The position numbers and the translations under genes were made by a program. Below the pieces are notes generated by a model. It did not search any database and was not told where the DNA came from. It worked only from the letters and a program-made list of their open reading frames with translations. From contig JAFDVZ010000024.1 of NCBI GenBank assembly GCA_018268715.1, positions 62,001 through 126,000 on the forward strand: 64,000 bases of DNA, in the 5' to 3' direction. This DNA is from Acidobacteriota bacterium (GTDB lineage: Bacteria > Acidobacteriota > Terriglobia > Bryobacterales > Bryobacteraceae). Positions 35,495 to 44,261 of the stretch are shown piece after piece. Numbering within the stretch: position 1 is the stretch's first letter; the number at the start of each line of letters is the position of its first letter.

Positions 35495-35863
35495 GACTAA
35501 CCTCTTTTGCTGTCGAATTCAATCGGAAGGCTACAGCACGGTTGTGCGATGTGGGTAGATTGCTCGCCCGGTGGAGCGATTGTGGACGCGAACCACCCAC
35601 CATTGCGGTTCGTAAGTTCGCGAACGAGTTTGGCGGAGGTGTTGAAAAGGCGGCGCTTTGCGCCTTGGGCTCCAACCCCTGCCCGGTCGACCAGCCGGCC
35701 CGAAATCCAGCTGGACTCTTGCCGCAAGATCGCCGCCTGTATGAACGGCGACACAGCCGGCGAGACGAATTCGACCAGTGTTAGCTTCACGTCAACATTT
35801 CGGAAGCCATCCAACAGCCGTCAGACACAACATTTCTTCGGATGCGCCCCCGCCAACCCCTGT
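35495..35863 (-). other. Long 5' leader of the TonB receptor gene; no recognised gene
   Basis: This stretch lies between the predicted transcription start and the receptor ATG. Composition is less GC-rich than the coding DNA. A perfect 10-base palindrome GTTCGCGAAC is at 35616-35625. A weak reverse-strand frame (35814-35497, TTG start, 105 codons) ends two bases before the receptor ATG, but its codon use is intermediate and it matches no family I know, so it is not called as a gene. No known riboswitch was recognised. The remaining bases to 35967 hold the promoter described next. Confidence 0.4.
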
Positions 35864-35869
35864 CGCGGC

Positions 35870-35898
35870 ATTTTATCGGAATGGGAATGCCGGTGCAA
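35870..35898 (-). promoter_or_regulatory. Predicted sigma-70 promoter of the TonB receptor
   Basis: Reverse-strand TTGCAC (35898-35893) and TAAAAT (35875-35870) are separated by exactly 17 bases, a close match to consensus. Transcription would begin near 35863, giving a leader of about 370 bases. It lies 70 bases beyond the stop of the sigma-54 activator gene. Confidence 0.6.
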
Positions 35899-35967
35899 CA
35901 AGGGGGGAGAATTCGGCCTGGCGAGTTCGTCCCGCGGCGCTGTCTGGCGACCACGTGAAGTGGGTGG

Positions 35968-37560
35968 TTATTCTGACTCGACGGCCGCGGACATGTGACG
36001 CCGGCTGATTCCGAGAGCGCGGAGTCGCGAGGCCAGCGTGTTCGGGTTGACGCCCAACAGGTCCTCCGCGCCGCCCTGTCCGGAGACTCGTCCGCCCGCC
36101 GCCTGGAGAGCGCTTAGCAGGTTCTCGCGCTCCATCGTCCGCCACTGAGAGTCGCTGTGAAACGCCCGGACCGACGGCTCACGAACAACGGCGGATGGAC
36201 CAGCGCCACGCGCCTGGCCGACGTCAAAGCTCAGGGGTCCGCCGCGCGCCAGGATCACCGCGCGCTCCACCACGTTTTGCAGCTCGCGCACGTTGCCCGG
36301 CCACGGGTACGCCGCCAGTCGCGCGATCTCCTTTACCGGGAGCCGGGACTCGGGAGCGTGGATGCGAAGGCAGGCCTGACGTACAAAGTGGGCCGCCAAC
36401 AGTCCGATGTCCTCGCGCCGCTCGCGAAGCGGCGGGACGCTGAGCGGGAATACGCTGAGACGGTAATACAGATCCAGGCGGAACCTGCCGGCGGCGCATT
36501 CCTCCAATAAGTCCCGATTGGTGGCGGCGATAACTCGCACGTTCACGCGCCGGGTGTGATCCTCGCCCACGCGTTCATACTCGCCCTCCTGCAACACGCG
36601 CAGCAACTTCGATTGCAGGTCGAGCGGGATCTCTCCAATTTCGTCCAGCAACAAGGTTCCGCCATCGGCCAGTTGGAATCGACCGACGCGGTCGCGAATG
36701 GCGCCTGTGAAGGAGCCTTTGACGTGGCCGAAGAATTCGCTCTCGAACAGTTCCTTCGGAATCGATCCGCAGTTCACCCGGATCATGGGTTTCGCTACGC
36801 GGCGGCTGCGCTGGTGAATGGCGCGCGCTATCAGTTCCTTCCCCGTGCCGGACTCGCCCTGGATCAGGACGTTGGAGTCGGTCTGGGCCACCAGGTCGAT
36901 CTGCTCGAGCACGCGCCTCAACGCGGGACTGTTGCCGAGGATATCCCGAAACTCGCCGGCCTCCACCACTTCTTCCCGCAAGTAATCGCGCTCCTGCTCC
37001 AGTTGTTCGCGCAGGCTGTCGATCTGCTGGAACGCGCGGCAGTTCCCGATCGCCACCGCCGCGTGGGCGGCGAAGTTGCGGAGCCAGTCCAGCGTGGCCT
37101 CATTGGGATGCACGCGAAGGAATACGGCCATGACGCCCACGATGCCGCCGCGAAATCGCAGCGGGTGTCCCACAAAACCTTCGATGTGTTCGCGCCGCGC
37201 CCAGTCGCGGTCCATCTCCGCGTCGCGAACGGCCTGAATGTCGCGGATCATCACGGCTTCGCCGGCGCGCGCCATGTGCGCCAGCTTTCTCTCTGAAGTG
37301 AGCGCCACGCGGTGGTGCGAGCCGTCGGTCCGCGTCCAATCAGCGCCCGGCGCCAACGGTCTGCCGCCGCTGGCCCGCATGTGCAACGCCGTCGCTTCGC
37401 CACCCGCCTTGCAGGCCGGGCACTCGGCGTCGCGGTCGAGAAACCAGATGCGAGCGAGCGCCGCGTGTTCGTTGTCCAGGATCGCTTCAATGATCTGTCC
37501 CAGAACGGACGCCGGACCCTCGGCTTGAGCGATCGAGAGGACGACGGATTGAAGGTCCAT
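35968..37560 (-). CDS. GAF-domain sigma-54-dependent transcriptional activator
   Basis: A 530-residue enhancer-binding protein: N-terminal GAF domain (about 10-175, with CPAC at 48-51), AAA+ sigma-54 interaction domain (about 210-440) with Walker A GESGTGKE, a GSFTGA loop (the usual motif is GAFTGA) and Walker B GGTLLLDEIGEIP, and a Fis-type helix-turn-helix at the C-terminus. Such proteins open sigma-54 promoters on ATP hydrolysis after an N-terminal signal; the GAF ligand is unknown and the CPAC site could hold a metal or heme. It diverges from the alpha/beta hydrolase, whose upstream region has candidate sites for it, and lies upstream of the TonB receptor in the same direction. Confidence 0.88.
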   Translation of the reverse strand: MDLQSVVLSIAQAEGPASVLGQIIEAILDNEHAALARIWFLDRDAECPACKAGGEATALHMRASGGRPLAPGADWTRTDGSHHRVALTSERKLAHMARAGEAVMIRDIQAVRDAEMDRDWARREHIEGFVGHPLRFRGGIVGVMAVFLRVHPNEATLDWLRNFAAHAAVAIGNCRAFQQIDSLREQLEQERDYLREEVVEAGEFRDILGNSPALRRVLEQIDLVAQTDSNVLIQGESGTGKELIARAIHQRSRRVAKPMIRVNCGSIPKELFESEFFGHVKGSFTGAIRDRVGRFQLADGGTLLLDEIGEIPLDLQSKLLRVLQEGEYERVGEDHTRRVNVRVIAATNRDLLEECAAGRFRLDLYYRLSVFPLSVPPLRERREDIGLLAAHFVRQACLRIHAPESRLPVKEIARLAAYPWPGNVRELQNVVERAVILARGGPLSFDVGQARGAGPSAVVREPSVRAFHSDSQWRTMERENLLSALQAAGGRVSGQGGAEDLLGVNPNTLASRLRALGISRRHMSAAVESE

Positions 37561-37570
37561 GACGAAATAT

Positions 37571-37670
37571 CACGAATTTGTGGGCTCTTATTCCCGGGCT
37601 CGTGAAGATTCACAAACCGGCTGGGGCAAGTTGTTGATTCGAGGTGGCGGGTTTTGGCTCGCCGCGTGCG
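37571..37670 (+). promoter_or_regulatory. Candidate activator sites and -24/-12-like promoter of the hydrolase gene
   Basis: Two 12-base imperfect palindromes, CACGAATTTGTG (37571-37582) and GTGAAGATTCAC (37602-37613), each matching in five of six pairs, have centres 31 bases apart, about three helical turns. A TGGCTC-N5-GTGCG sequence at 37655-37670 keeps the GG and GC of the sigma-54 -24/-12 element at correct spacing but departs elsewhere. Position between the sigma-54 activator and the hydrolase supports the reading. Confidence 0.35.
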
Positions 37671-37715
37671 CTTGCTGTTGCGCGCGGCCAAGGCCGCCCA
37701 GAAAAGGAAGAAACA

Positions 37716-38573
37716 GTGAAATACAAGTACGCGGATGTCGACGGCCTGAACATCTTCTACCGGGAAGCAGGCGACCCTGGGAAACCGGCGATGGTGCTTC
37801 TGCACGGATTCCCATCGTCCTCCTTCATGTATCGAAACCTGATGCCCGCGCTGGAGGATCAGTTCTATCTCATCGCTCCCGACTATCCGGGTTTCGGTAA
37901 CTCGAGCGCGCCCTCACACGATGCCTTCCCCTACACGTTCGACCGTTTGTCGGAGGTGATGGAGAAACTGCTTGTGTCACTTGGCGTGACACGGTTCACC
38001 ATGTACATTCAGGATTACGGCTCGCCGGTCGGCTTCCGTATCGCCATGCGGCATCCCGACTGGATTCAAGGCATCATCTGCCAGAACGGCAACGCCTACG
38101 AAGAGGGTTTCACGGGCGTCTGGGACTCCATGCGCTCCGCCCTTTGGAAGAACCGCACGCCGGAAACGGAAGCTCCGTTGGCGCAGTTCTTCGCGCCGGA
38201 GGGCGTGAAGTGGATCTACAGTGAGGGGACCCGAAACCCGCATCTCATCAGCCCCGACAACTGGACCACCGATCTGTACTTCCTGGGGCGGCCGGGGAAC
38301 CATCGGCTGCAACTCGATCTGTTCTACGACTATCGCAAGAATGTGGAGCAATACCCGCTCTGGCACGAATACCTGCGCAGGAGCCAGCCGCCCATGCTGG
38401 TGGTTTGGGGCGCCAACGATCCGGTTTTCACCCAGGAGGGCGGACGGGCTTTCGGGCGCGATCTGAAGAACGCGGAGGTGCACATGCTCGACACCGGGCA
38501 CTTCGCCCTGGAAGATCACTGTCCCGAGATCGTTTCGCTGATCCGCTCCTTCGACGAGCGCACACGGGCCTGA
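37716..38573 (+). CDS. Alpha/beta hydrolase, Asp-nucleophile (epoxide hydrolase/haloalkane dehalogenase type)
   Basis: A 285-residue alpha/beta hydrolase from GTG 37716 behind a GGAAG site. The oxyanion segment is HGFP (30-33) as in epoxide hydrolases; the nucleophile elbow is IQDYGSPVG with D100 in place of Ser, as in haloalkane dehalogenases and epoxide hydrolases; the later acid and histidine are in WGANDPVF and DTGHFALEDH. It would therefore work by an ester to Asp followed by hydrolysis. The true substrate is unknown. It diverges from the sigma-54 activator, leads a rightward run with two GH106-like genes (56 bases to the first), and may be under that activator's control. Confidence 0.85.
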   Translation: MKYKYADVDGLNIFYREAGDPGKPAMVLLHGFPSSSFMYRNLMPALEDQFYLIAPDYPGFGNSSAPSHDAFPYTFDRLSEVMEKLLVSLGVTRFTMYIQDYGSPVGFRIAMRHPDWIQGIICQNGNAYEEGFTGVWDSMRSALWKNRTPETEAPLAQFFAPEGVKWIYSEGTRNPHLISPDNWTTDLYFLGRPGNHRLQLDLFYDYRKNVEQYPLWHEYLRRSQPPMLVVWGANDPVFTQEGGRAFGRDLKNAEVHMLDTGHFALEDHCPEIVSLIRSFDERTRA

Positions 38574-38629
38574 AGCAACTCACGGGCGCGCTGCGGCCCT
38601 GCCGATCAATCGGCGATATAGTCTGAGCA

Positions 38630-41038
38630 GTGCGCCTACAACCTCTTCTCCTTGCCGCAACTCTGCTCGTCCCCTTGGCCGGGCGCGACCGTCCTCCCCT
38701 GGTCCCCCTGGTGTTCGTGCACGGCGAGGACGAAGTCGTCACGCGTCGCGTCATCGGCGAGGTGGCCGCGGCGGGCAACACCGGTTTCGTGTGGGAGTCC
38801 CGGCCGCATCCCGATTATCTGGGGCCGAAATGGTGGCATGACCTGGGCATCGCCATCGATGAAGCGAAGAAGCGCAATCTGGAGGTCTGGATCTTCGACG
38901 AGTGGATGTACCCGAGCGGCATCGCCGGCGGCAAAGTCGTCGCCGAAAATCCCGACTTCGCGGTGCATGTCGTGGAGGACCGCTCCGTCGTCGTGAAAGG
39001 CCCCGCCGCGGGCCGAGCCTTCGCCATGCCCGGCGCGCCGGGGCGCGTGGTGTCGGTGAACGCCATCCGCAAGGGCGCGGACCCTGTGGACCTTTCGGCC
39101 AAGGGCGAGCGCTTCACCTGGGACGTCCCGGAAGGCGAATGGCGCGTTGTCTGGGCGGTGGAGCGCGTCCTCCCGGTCAAGCCCGGCTGGGTGATGGACA
39201 ACATGATCGACGTCATGAACCCACGCGCCGTTCAGACCTTCATCCGGCTGACGCACGAAGCCACCTACGCGCACTTCGGCGCCGAGTTCGGTAAGACCAT
39301 CAAGGGCTTCTTCAGCGACGAGACGGGCTTCCGCAATATCACTTCGTACGACAGCCTGCCGGGACATCCGGGGATGCCCATGCCGTGGTCGCCGGCCTAC
39401 GTCGACTTCTTCAAGCGGCTGAAAGGGTACGACCCGCGTTCGCGCCTCGCCGCTCTGTGGTACGACATCGGACCTTCAGGCCGGAAGACCCGCTACGATC
39501 TGATGGACGCTTACTCGCGCGCCTTCGCCGAGAACTTCTTCAAGCCGCAGCAGGAGTGGTGCCACGCCCACGGAGTGCGGTTCATCGGCCACCTGGTCGA
39601 GGACAATCATGCCGATCACCAACTCGGCTACGGTCCTGGGCATTGGTTCCGCGCCATGCAGTTCTTCGACATGCCGGGCATCGACATCGTCGGCTATCAG
39701 GTGACGCCGGGCCTGGATGCGGGCCGCTACCCCTGGCTTGTCGGCCGCGGACCGGACTGGGACCAGGAGCATTTCAGCTTCGCCCTGCCCGCCATGGCGC
39801 GCGGCAGCGCCTGGATGAAGCACACCACGGAGATCTTCTCGGAATCCTTCGGCGCCTATGGCTGGAGTGAAGGATTGCGCATGCTCAAGTGGATCGGCGA
39901 CTGGATGATTGTCAACGGGATCAACGTCGTCTCGCCACACGCGGTCAGCATGAAGCATCACGACCCGGACTGCCCGCCGCACTACAACGCCACGGCGGGG
40001 AATCCGCAGGCGCAGTATTACCCGTCGTGGGCGGAGCCGTTCAAGCGCCTCCAGCGGCTGACCGTGGAAAGCGAACCGCTCTACAAGGCGGCGGTGCTGT
40101 ACACCGGCGAATCCGCCTGGGTCGGCGAGGCGCAGAACGTGGCTCCGGTGGTGCGCGCGCTGGAGACGGCGCAAGTCTCGACGCTCGTCCTGCCGTACGA
40201 CGCCGATTGGTCATCATTCGGGACCGTGGTGCTGCCGTATGCGCGCTGGGTCCCCGATGGCGTGCTGGAGCGGTTGGCCCGCGCGCCCGGACTCGTGCTG
40301 GTTGTCGAAAAGTGGCCCGACGGCGCGCCGCCCGAGTTGAAGGCGAAGGCGCGGTTGGTGACGCTGCCGGAACTGGCGGCGTATGTCGCCCCGACGGTGC
40401 GGATCGACCCGCCGTCGGCGAGCGTTGTGGTCTCGCGACGTAAGGGCGAGGGCGGCGAGTGGATCCTGCTGCACAACCGCTCGCTTCACGACGCCTGGCG
40501 AGGGCGTGTCGATGCACAGGCCGTTCGTTACGACGCGATCGAAGACGTCTGGTACGATGCGCGCGAGGTCGAACTGCCGCCCTATGGCCTGGCCGTCTTG
40601 TGGACTGGGCGCGCGCCTGTCGCCGTGCGTCCGTCGCCACGCTACCGGCCGCTGCGGGAGATCGCCGGGCCGTGGGGCACTCCCGCCGGCGTGCGCGCGT
40701 CGCTCGTCGACTGGCGCCGTTGGACGGGGCTGGAGGAGTTCTCCGGAACCATGCGCTACTCGCGAAGCGTCATGCTCGACGATCCCCGCGGGTTGGCGCT
40801 CGACCTGGGCGAGGTCGCCGAGATTGCCGAGTTGCGCGTCAACGGAAAGCCCGCGGGCGTGCGAATCGCGCCGCCCTACCGGTTCGATCTGTCCGATGTC
40901 GCCCAGCGCGGAGAGAACCTGATTGAGATCGACGTGACCAACACCGCGCAGGCTCGCTGGAGCGACGATTTCTCGCACGGCGACGCGACGAGCGGATTGT
41001 TGGGTCCGGTGTGGCTGCTCAAGGATGGCGGCCGTTAG
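38630..41038 (+). CDS. Secreted glycoside hydrolase, GH106 (alpha-L-rhamnosidase)-like
   Basis: An 802-residue protein from GTG 38630, with a short hydrophobic N-terminus (about 1-17). The catalytic TIM-barrel-like region about 25-480 has the GH106-type segments WIFDEWMYPSGIAGG, FFSDETGF and GYQVTPG, and the C-terminal 130 residues form a jelly-roll domain (LDLGEVAEIAELRVNGKPAG). GH106 enzymes remove alpha-L-rhamnose from plant or bacterial glycans. Assignment is from overall plan; the acid/base residues were not verified. The second homologous gene follows nine bases after the stop, and the TonB receptor and sigma-54 activator lie on the other side. TATAGT seven bases before the start suggests a near-leaderless message. 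Confidence 0.72.
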   Translation: MRLQPLLLAATLLVPLAGRDRPPLVPLVFVHGEDEVVTRRVIGEVAAAGNTGFVWESRPHPDYLGPKWWHDLGIAIDEAKKRNLEVWIFDEWMYPSGIAGGKVVAENPDFAVHVVEDRSVVVKGPAAGRAFAMPGAPGRVVSVNAIRKGADPVDLSAKGERFTWDVPEGEWRVVWAVERVLPVKPGWVMDNMIDVMNPRAVQTFIRLTHEATYAHFGAEFGKTIKGFFSDETGFRNITSYDSLPGHPGMPMPWSPAYVDFFKRLKGYDPRSRLAALWYDIGPSGRKTRYDLMDAYSRAFAENFFKPQQEWCHAHGVRFIGHLVEDNHADHQLGYGPGHWFRAMQFFDMPGIDIVGYQVTPGLDAGRYPWLVGRGPDWDQEHFSFALPAMARGSAWMKHTTEIFSESFGAYGWSEGLRMLKWIGDWMIVNGINVVSPHAVSMKHHDPDCPPHYNATAGNPQAQYYPSWAEPFKRLQRLTVESEPLYKAAVLYTGESAWVGEAQNVAPVVRALETAQVSTLVLPYDADWSSFGTVVLPYARWVPDGVLERLARAPGLVLVVEKWPDGAPPELKAKARLVTLPELAAYVAPTVRIDPPSASVVVSRRKGEGGEWILLHNRSLHDAWRGRVDAQAVRYDAIEDVWYDAREVELPPYGLAVLWTGRAPVAVRPSPRYRPLREIAGPWGTPAGVRASLVDWRRWTGLEEFSGTMRYSRSVMLDDPRGLALDLGEVAEIAELRVNGKPAGVRIAPPYRFDLSDVAQRGENLIEIDVTNTAQARWSDDFSHGDATSGLLGPVWLLKDGGR

Positions 41039-41047
41039 GAGGCTATC

Positions 41048-44000
41048 ATGCTGGTTCGACGAATAATCTGGTTGTCGATGGTTGCGGCGGCCCTGTCCGG
41101 CCAACAGCCGAAATGGGTCTCGGGAGACGCCGAGCGCGAGTTGCTCCACCATCCCAAGGCGCTGGCTGGCGCGAGGCGCGCTCCCATGACCACGGCCGAA
41201 ATGCGAGCCGTCTTTGTCGATCCCCCCGCGGAGAACCGTTCCATGCCCCTCTGGGTCTGGAACGACCAGTTGGAATGGCCGCGCCTGAAGGAACAACTCG
41301 GGCAGTTCAAGGCGCAGGGCATGGGCGGCGTGTTCGTCCATCCCCGGCCCGGCCTGATGACGGAGTATCTCGGCGCGGACTGGTTCCGACTGTGGAAGCT
41401 GAGCATCGAGGAGGGAAAGCGGCTCGGCATCGAAGTCAATATTTATGACGAGAACAGCTACCCGTCGGGCTTCTCGGGCGGACACGTGCCGGCCGTCGCT
41501 CCGGACACTGCGGCGCAGTACGTCACTCCGGACTTTGTCGAAACAGCGCGCGGCTATGCGAGCCGTGGAACCAACGTCGCGACGTTCGCCGTGGAGCGCG
41601 ATTCGAGCGGGCGCGTCACCTCCGCCGTTCGCGTGCGCGAGGGCGCCGACGTGGCGGGCAAGACGCTCGCGATCTTCCGCCTGAAGCGCGCGAGCGGAAA
41701 CCCGTGGACCGGCGAGTTCCCCTACGTCGATCTGACGAATCCGCAAACAGCGTCCCGTTTCATAGAAACCACGCTTGAGCCGTACAAGCGTGAAATCGGG
41801 TCGGAGTTCGGCAAGACCGTGAAGTGGAGCTTCGACGATGAGCCGCTCATCGCCACGGCCGGGGCGTATGATTCCGCGCCGCTCGCCCTGCCCCTGAGTT
41901 ATAACACCATCGCCGAATTTCAGAAGCGCAACGGCTACGACTTAGCGGACAACCTGCCGTCCTTGTATTGGGACATCGGCGATTACCGCAAAGTCCGCTT
42001 CGACTACTGGCAGACCATGCACGACCTGTGGAAGGAGAACTACTTCCGTCCGATGTTCCAGTGGTGCGACCGCAATAACCTCCGCTTCACCGGCCACTGG
42101 ATGGAGCACTCCTGGCCGGAGCCGTGGATTTCGCCCGCCGACGCCTCCCTCTACGCGTATGAGCACGCCCCCGGCATCGACATGCTGGAAGGCTCGAACA
42201 TTCGCACGCAGGGCAAGGATCCGCATATGCTGTTCACCATCAAACAGGTGGCCAGCGTGTCCCACCAGTTAGGCCGCCGCGCCTTCTGCGAAGCCTACGG
42301 CGTGTCGGGCTGGGACTCGACCCTCGAACATTACAAACGCTTCGGCGATTGGCTGATGGTGCATGGCATCGATTTCATGGACCAGCACCTGGCCTTCTCC
42401 ACCGTGCGCGGCGCGCGCAAGCGCGACCATCCGCAGAGCTTCACGGACGTCTCGGCCTGGTGGCCTTACTACAAGATCCACGGCGATCACCTGGGCCGCG
42501 TCAGTTTCCTGCTGACTCGCGGGGAGAGCCGCAACCGCGTGGTCATGCTGGAGCCGACCACCAGCGCGTTCCTGGTCTCGCGCAAGGCGGGCCCGCACAG
42601 CGACCTCGAAGACATGCGGCGCGACAATGCGGAGTTGAATCAATACCTGGCCGATCATCAGTTGGATTTCGATCTCGCCGACGAATACATGCTGGAGTGG
42701 TTCGGCAAGGCGTCGAATCGCAGTCTGACGATCGGCGACGCGAGTTACGACTTAGTGATCTGGCCCGCTAACATGACCAATGTCCGCTCACAGACCTTGC
42801 CGGTGCTCGAGAGGTACCTGGCGGGCGGGGGGCGCATCCTCGCGCTGTCGGCGCCGGCGGCGTATGTGAACGGGCGCGCGGACAGCCGTGTCCAGGCGCT
42901 CCATGATCGTTACCGGTCGCAGTGGGTCACAGTTGCGGATAATCGCGAACTGCTCTCCGGAATCCACAAACAGTTGGCGCCGCGCGTCACGTTTGACCAT
43001 GCGCTGCCGGAGGGCGTCGGATTCGCCGAGCGGTTCCTGGCGAACGGCGACCGCATTCTATTCTTCGCCAACACTGGTCTGAAGACGGCGAAGGCTCGGG
43101 CTACGGTGGAAGGCGGCGGTCTCGAAGAGTGGGACACCGTTGCCGGAAAGGTCCGCGCGACGGCGTTCGCGGCCGACGGCGGCAAGCTGACGTTCGCGCT
43201 CGACCTCGCGCCCGCCGGATCGGCCGCCTATCGCGTGTCGAAGGCGACTATCGCGCCTTCCGCCCAGCCGTCCGCGCCCGCGTTCGAGCCCGTCGTCGCT
43301 TCCGCCTGGAAAGTCGCCGCCGATCAGCCGAATGTGCTCGCGCTCGATTACTGCGATCTCACGGCGCCGGGCGGCGTGAACCTGCGGGACGTCAACACGT
43401 GGCAGGCCAACTGGACGCTGTGGAAGATGCACGGTTTCGAACGTCCCGCCTGGGACAACGCCGTGCAGTACAAGACGCGCATCTTCGATCGCAACCACTT
43501 CGACAGCGGATCGGGTTTTGAGGCGGTGTTTCGTTTCGAAGCGGTCGACGCCGCGGCGTTGAAGGGCCTGGAACTCGCCATCGAATCTCCGGAGTTGTAC
43601 AAGGTGACGGTGAACGGTGTCGCGGTTTCCTTTGCCGCCGGGCGCCGCTGGGAGGATCCGCACATCAGGGCGGCCTCCGTCGAGAAGGCCGCCCGCGAGG
43701 GTGAAAACGTTATCGTGGTCACCGGGCGTCCATTCGACGTCCGCATGGAGTTGGAGAACGTGTTCCTTCTGGGCGCCTTCAAGGTGGAGCCGCAAAGCCG
43801 CGGCTTCCGCATCGCCGCGCCGGCCGGCCTCGAGTTCGGTTCGTGGGCCAAGCAGGGCTATCCATTCTACGGATCGAGCGTGCGTTACGAGTCTCGTGTC
43901 GAGACGCGCAAGGGGACGTTGCGGGTCGAACTCGGCGAATGGCAAGGGAGCTTGGCCGAAGTGCTGGTGGATGGCAAACGGGCGGCCCTGATCGCGTGGC

Positions 44001-44239
44001 AGCCCTGGCGCGCCGAGGTTCCGGTGGCCGCCGGAGCGCACAACATCGCGGTCCGCGTGGTGTCGACGCCGAGGAATGTCTTCGGGCCGTTCCACAATCG
44101 GACCAAGCCGCGCATGCGCGCCTGGCCCGCCGCGTGGGCCGATTTCCCAGACAGCCAACCTGCGGGCGAACGCTACGACTTTATCGATTACGGGCTGGTC
44201 GCGGCGCCGGTGTTGTCCTTGGCCGTCGGCACGATATAA
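41048..44239 (+). CDS. Secreted glycoside hydrolase, GH106 (alpha-L-rhamnosidase)-like, large paralogue
   Basis: A 1063-residue protein behind a strong AGGAGG site and with a signal peptide (about 1-18, ending SGQ). Residues 60-640 match the GH106 catalytic region: GGVFVHPRPGLMTEYLG, IYDENSYPSGFSGGHVP, WSFDDEP and FTGHWMEHSWPEPW are all present. Two C-terminal jelly-roll beta domains follow (around 850-920 and 930-1040). It is related to the 802-residue gene nine bases upstream but is longer at the N-terminus and in the C-terminal domains. It likely acts with it on rhamnose-containing side chains in the periplasm or outside; specificity not provable from sequence. The promoter of the downstream transaldolase operon lies in its 3' end. 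Confidence 0.76.
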   Translation: MLVRRIIWLSMVAAALSGQQPKWVSGDAERELLHHPKALAGARRAPMTTAEMRAVFVDPPAENRSMPLWVWNDQLEWPRLKEQLGQFKAQGMGGVFVHPRPGLMTEYLGADWFRLWKLSIEEGKRLGIEVNIYDENSYPSGFSGGHVPAVAPDTAAQYVTPDFVETARGYASRGTNVATFAVERDSSGRVTSAVRVREGADVAGKTLAIFRLKRASGNPWTGEFPYVDLTNPQTASRFIETTLEPYKREIGSEFGKTVKWSFDDEPLIATAGAYDSAPLALPLSYNTIAEFQKRNGYDLADNLPSLYWDIGDYRKVRFDYWQTMHDLWKENYFRPMFQWCDRNNLRFTGHWMEHSWPEPWISPADASLYAYEHAPGIDMLEGSNIRTQGKDPHMLFTIKQVASVSHQLGRRAFCEAYGVSGWDSTLEHYKRFGDWLMVHGIDFMDQHLAFSTVRGARKRDHPQSFTDVSAWWPYYKIHGDHLGRVSFLLTRGESRNRVVMLEPTTSAFLVSRKAGPHSDLEDMRRDNAELNQYLADHQLDFDLADEYMLEWFGKASNRSLTIGDASYDLVIWPANMTNVRSQTLPVLERYLAGGGRILALSAPAAYVNGRADSRVQALHDRYRSQWVTVADNRELLSGIHKQLAPRVTFDHALPEGVGFAERFLANGDRILFFANTGLKTAKARATVEGGGLEEWDTVAGKVRATAFAADGGKLTFALDLAPAGSAAYRVSKATIAPSAQPSAPAFEPVVASAWKVAADQPNVLALDYCDLTAPGGVNLRDVNTWQANWTLWKMHGFERPAWDNAVQYKTRIFDRNHFDSGSGFEAVFRFEAVDAAALKGLELAIESPELYKVTVNGVAVSFAAGRRWEDPHIRAASVEKAAREGENVIVVTGRPFDVRMELENVFLLGAFKVEPQSRGFRIAAPAGLEFGSWAKQGYPFYGSSVRYESRVETRKGTLRVELGEWQGSLAEVLVDGKRAALIAWQPWRAEVPVAAGAHNIAVRVVSTPRNVFGPFHNRTKPRMRAWPAAWADFPDSQPAGERYDFIDYGLVAAPVLSLAVGTI

Positions 44240-44240
44240 T
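44213..44240 (+). promoter_or_regulatory. Predicted sigma-70 promoter of the transaldolase/2-oxoacid dehydrogenase operon
   Basis: TTGTCC (44213-44218) and a perfect TATAAT (44235-44240) are 16 bases apart, inside the last codons and stop of the GH106-like gene. Start near 44247, about 15 bases before the ATG at 44262, giving a very short leader without a clear Shine-Dalgarno sequence. Confidence 0.6.
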
Positions 44241-44261
44241 GGCCGCGGATTCAGGATTCCT

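Noticed and set aside
35631-35646. TGGCGG-N5-TTGAA, resembling a -24/-12 element on the forward strand
   Set aside because: Points away from the receptor with no gene to drive, and lacks the GC of the -12 box.
35497-35814. Reverse-strand 105-codon frame in the receptor leader
   Set aside because: TTG start, intermediate codon use and no homology recognised; kept only as a remark in the leader entry.
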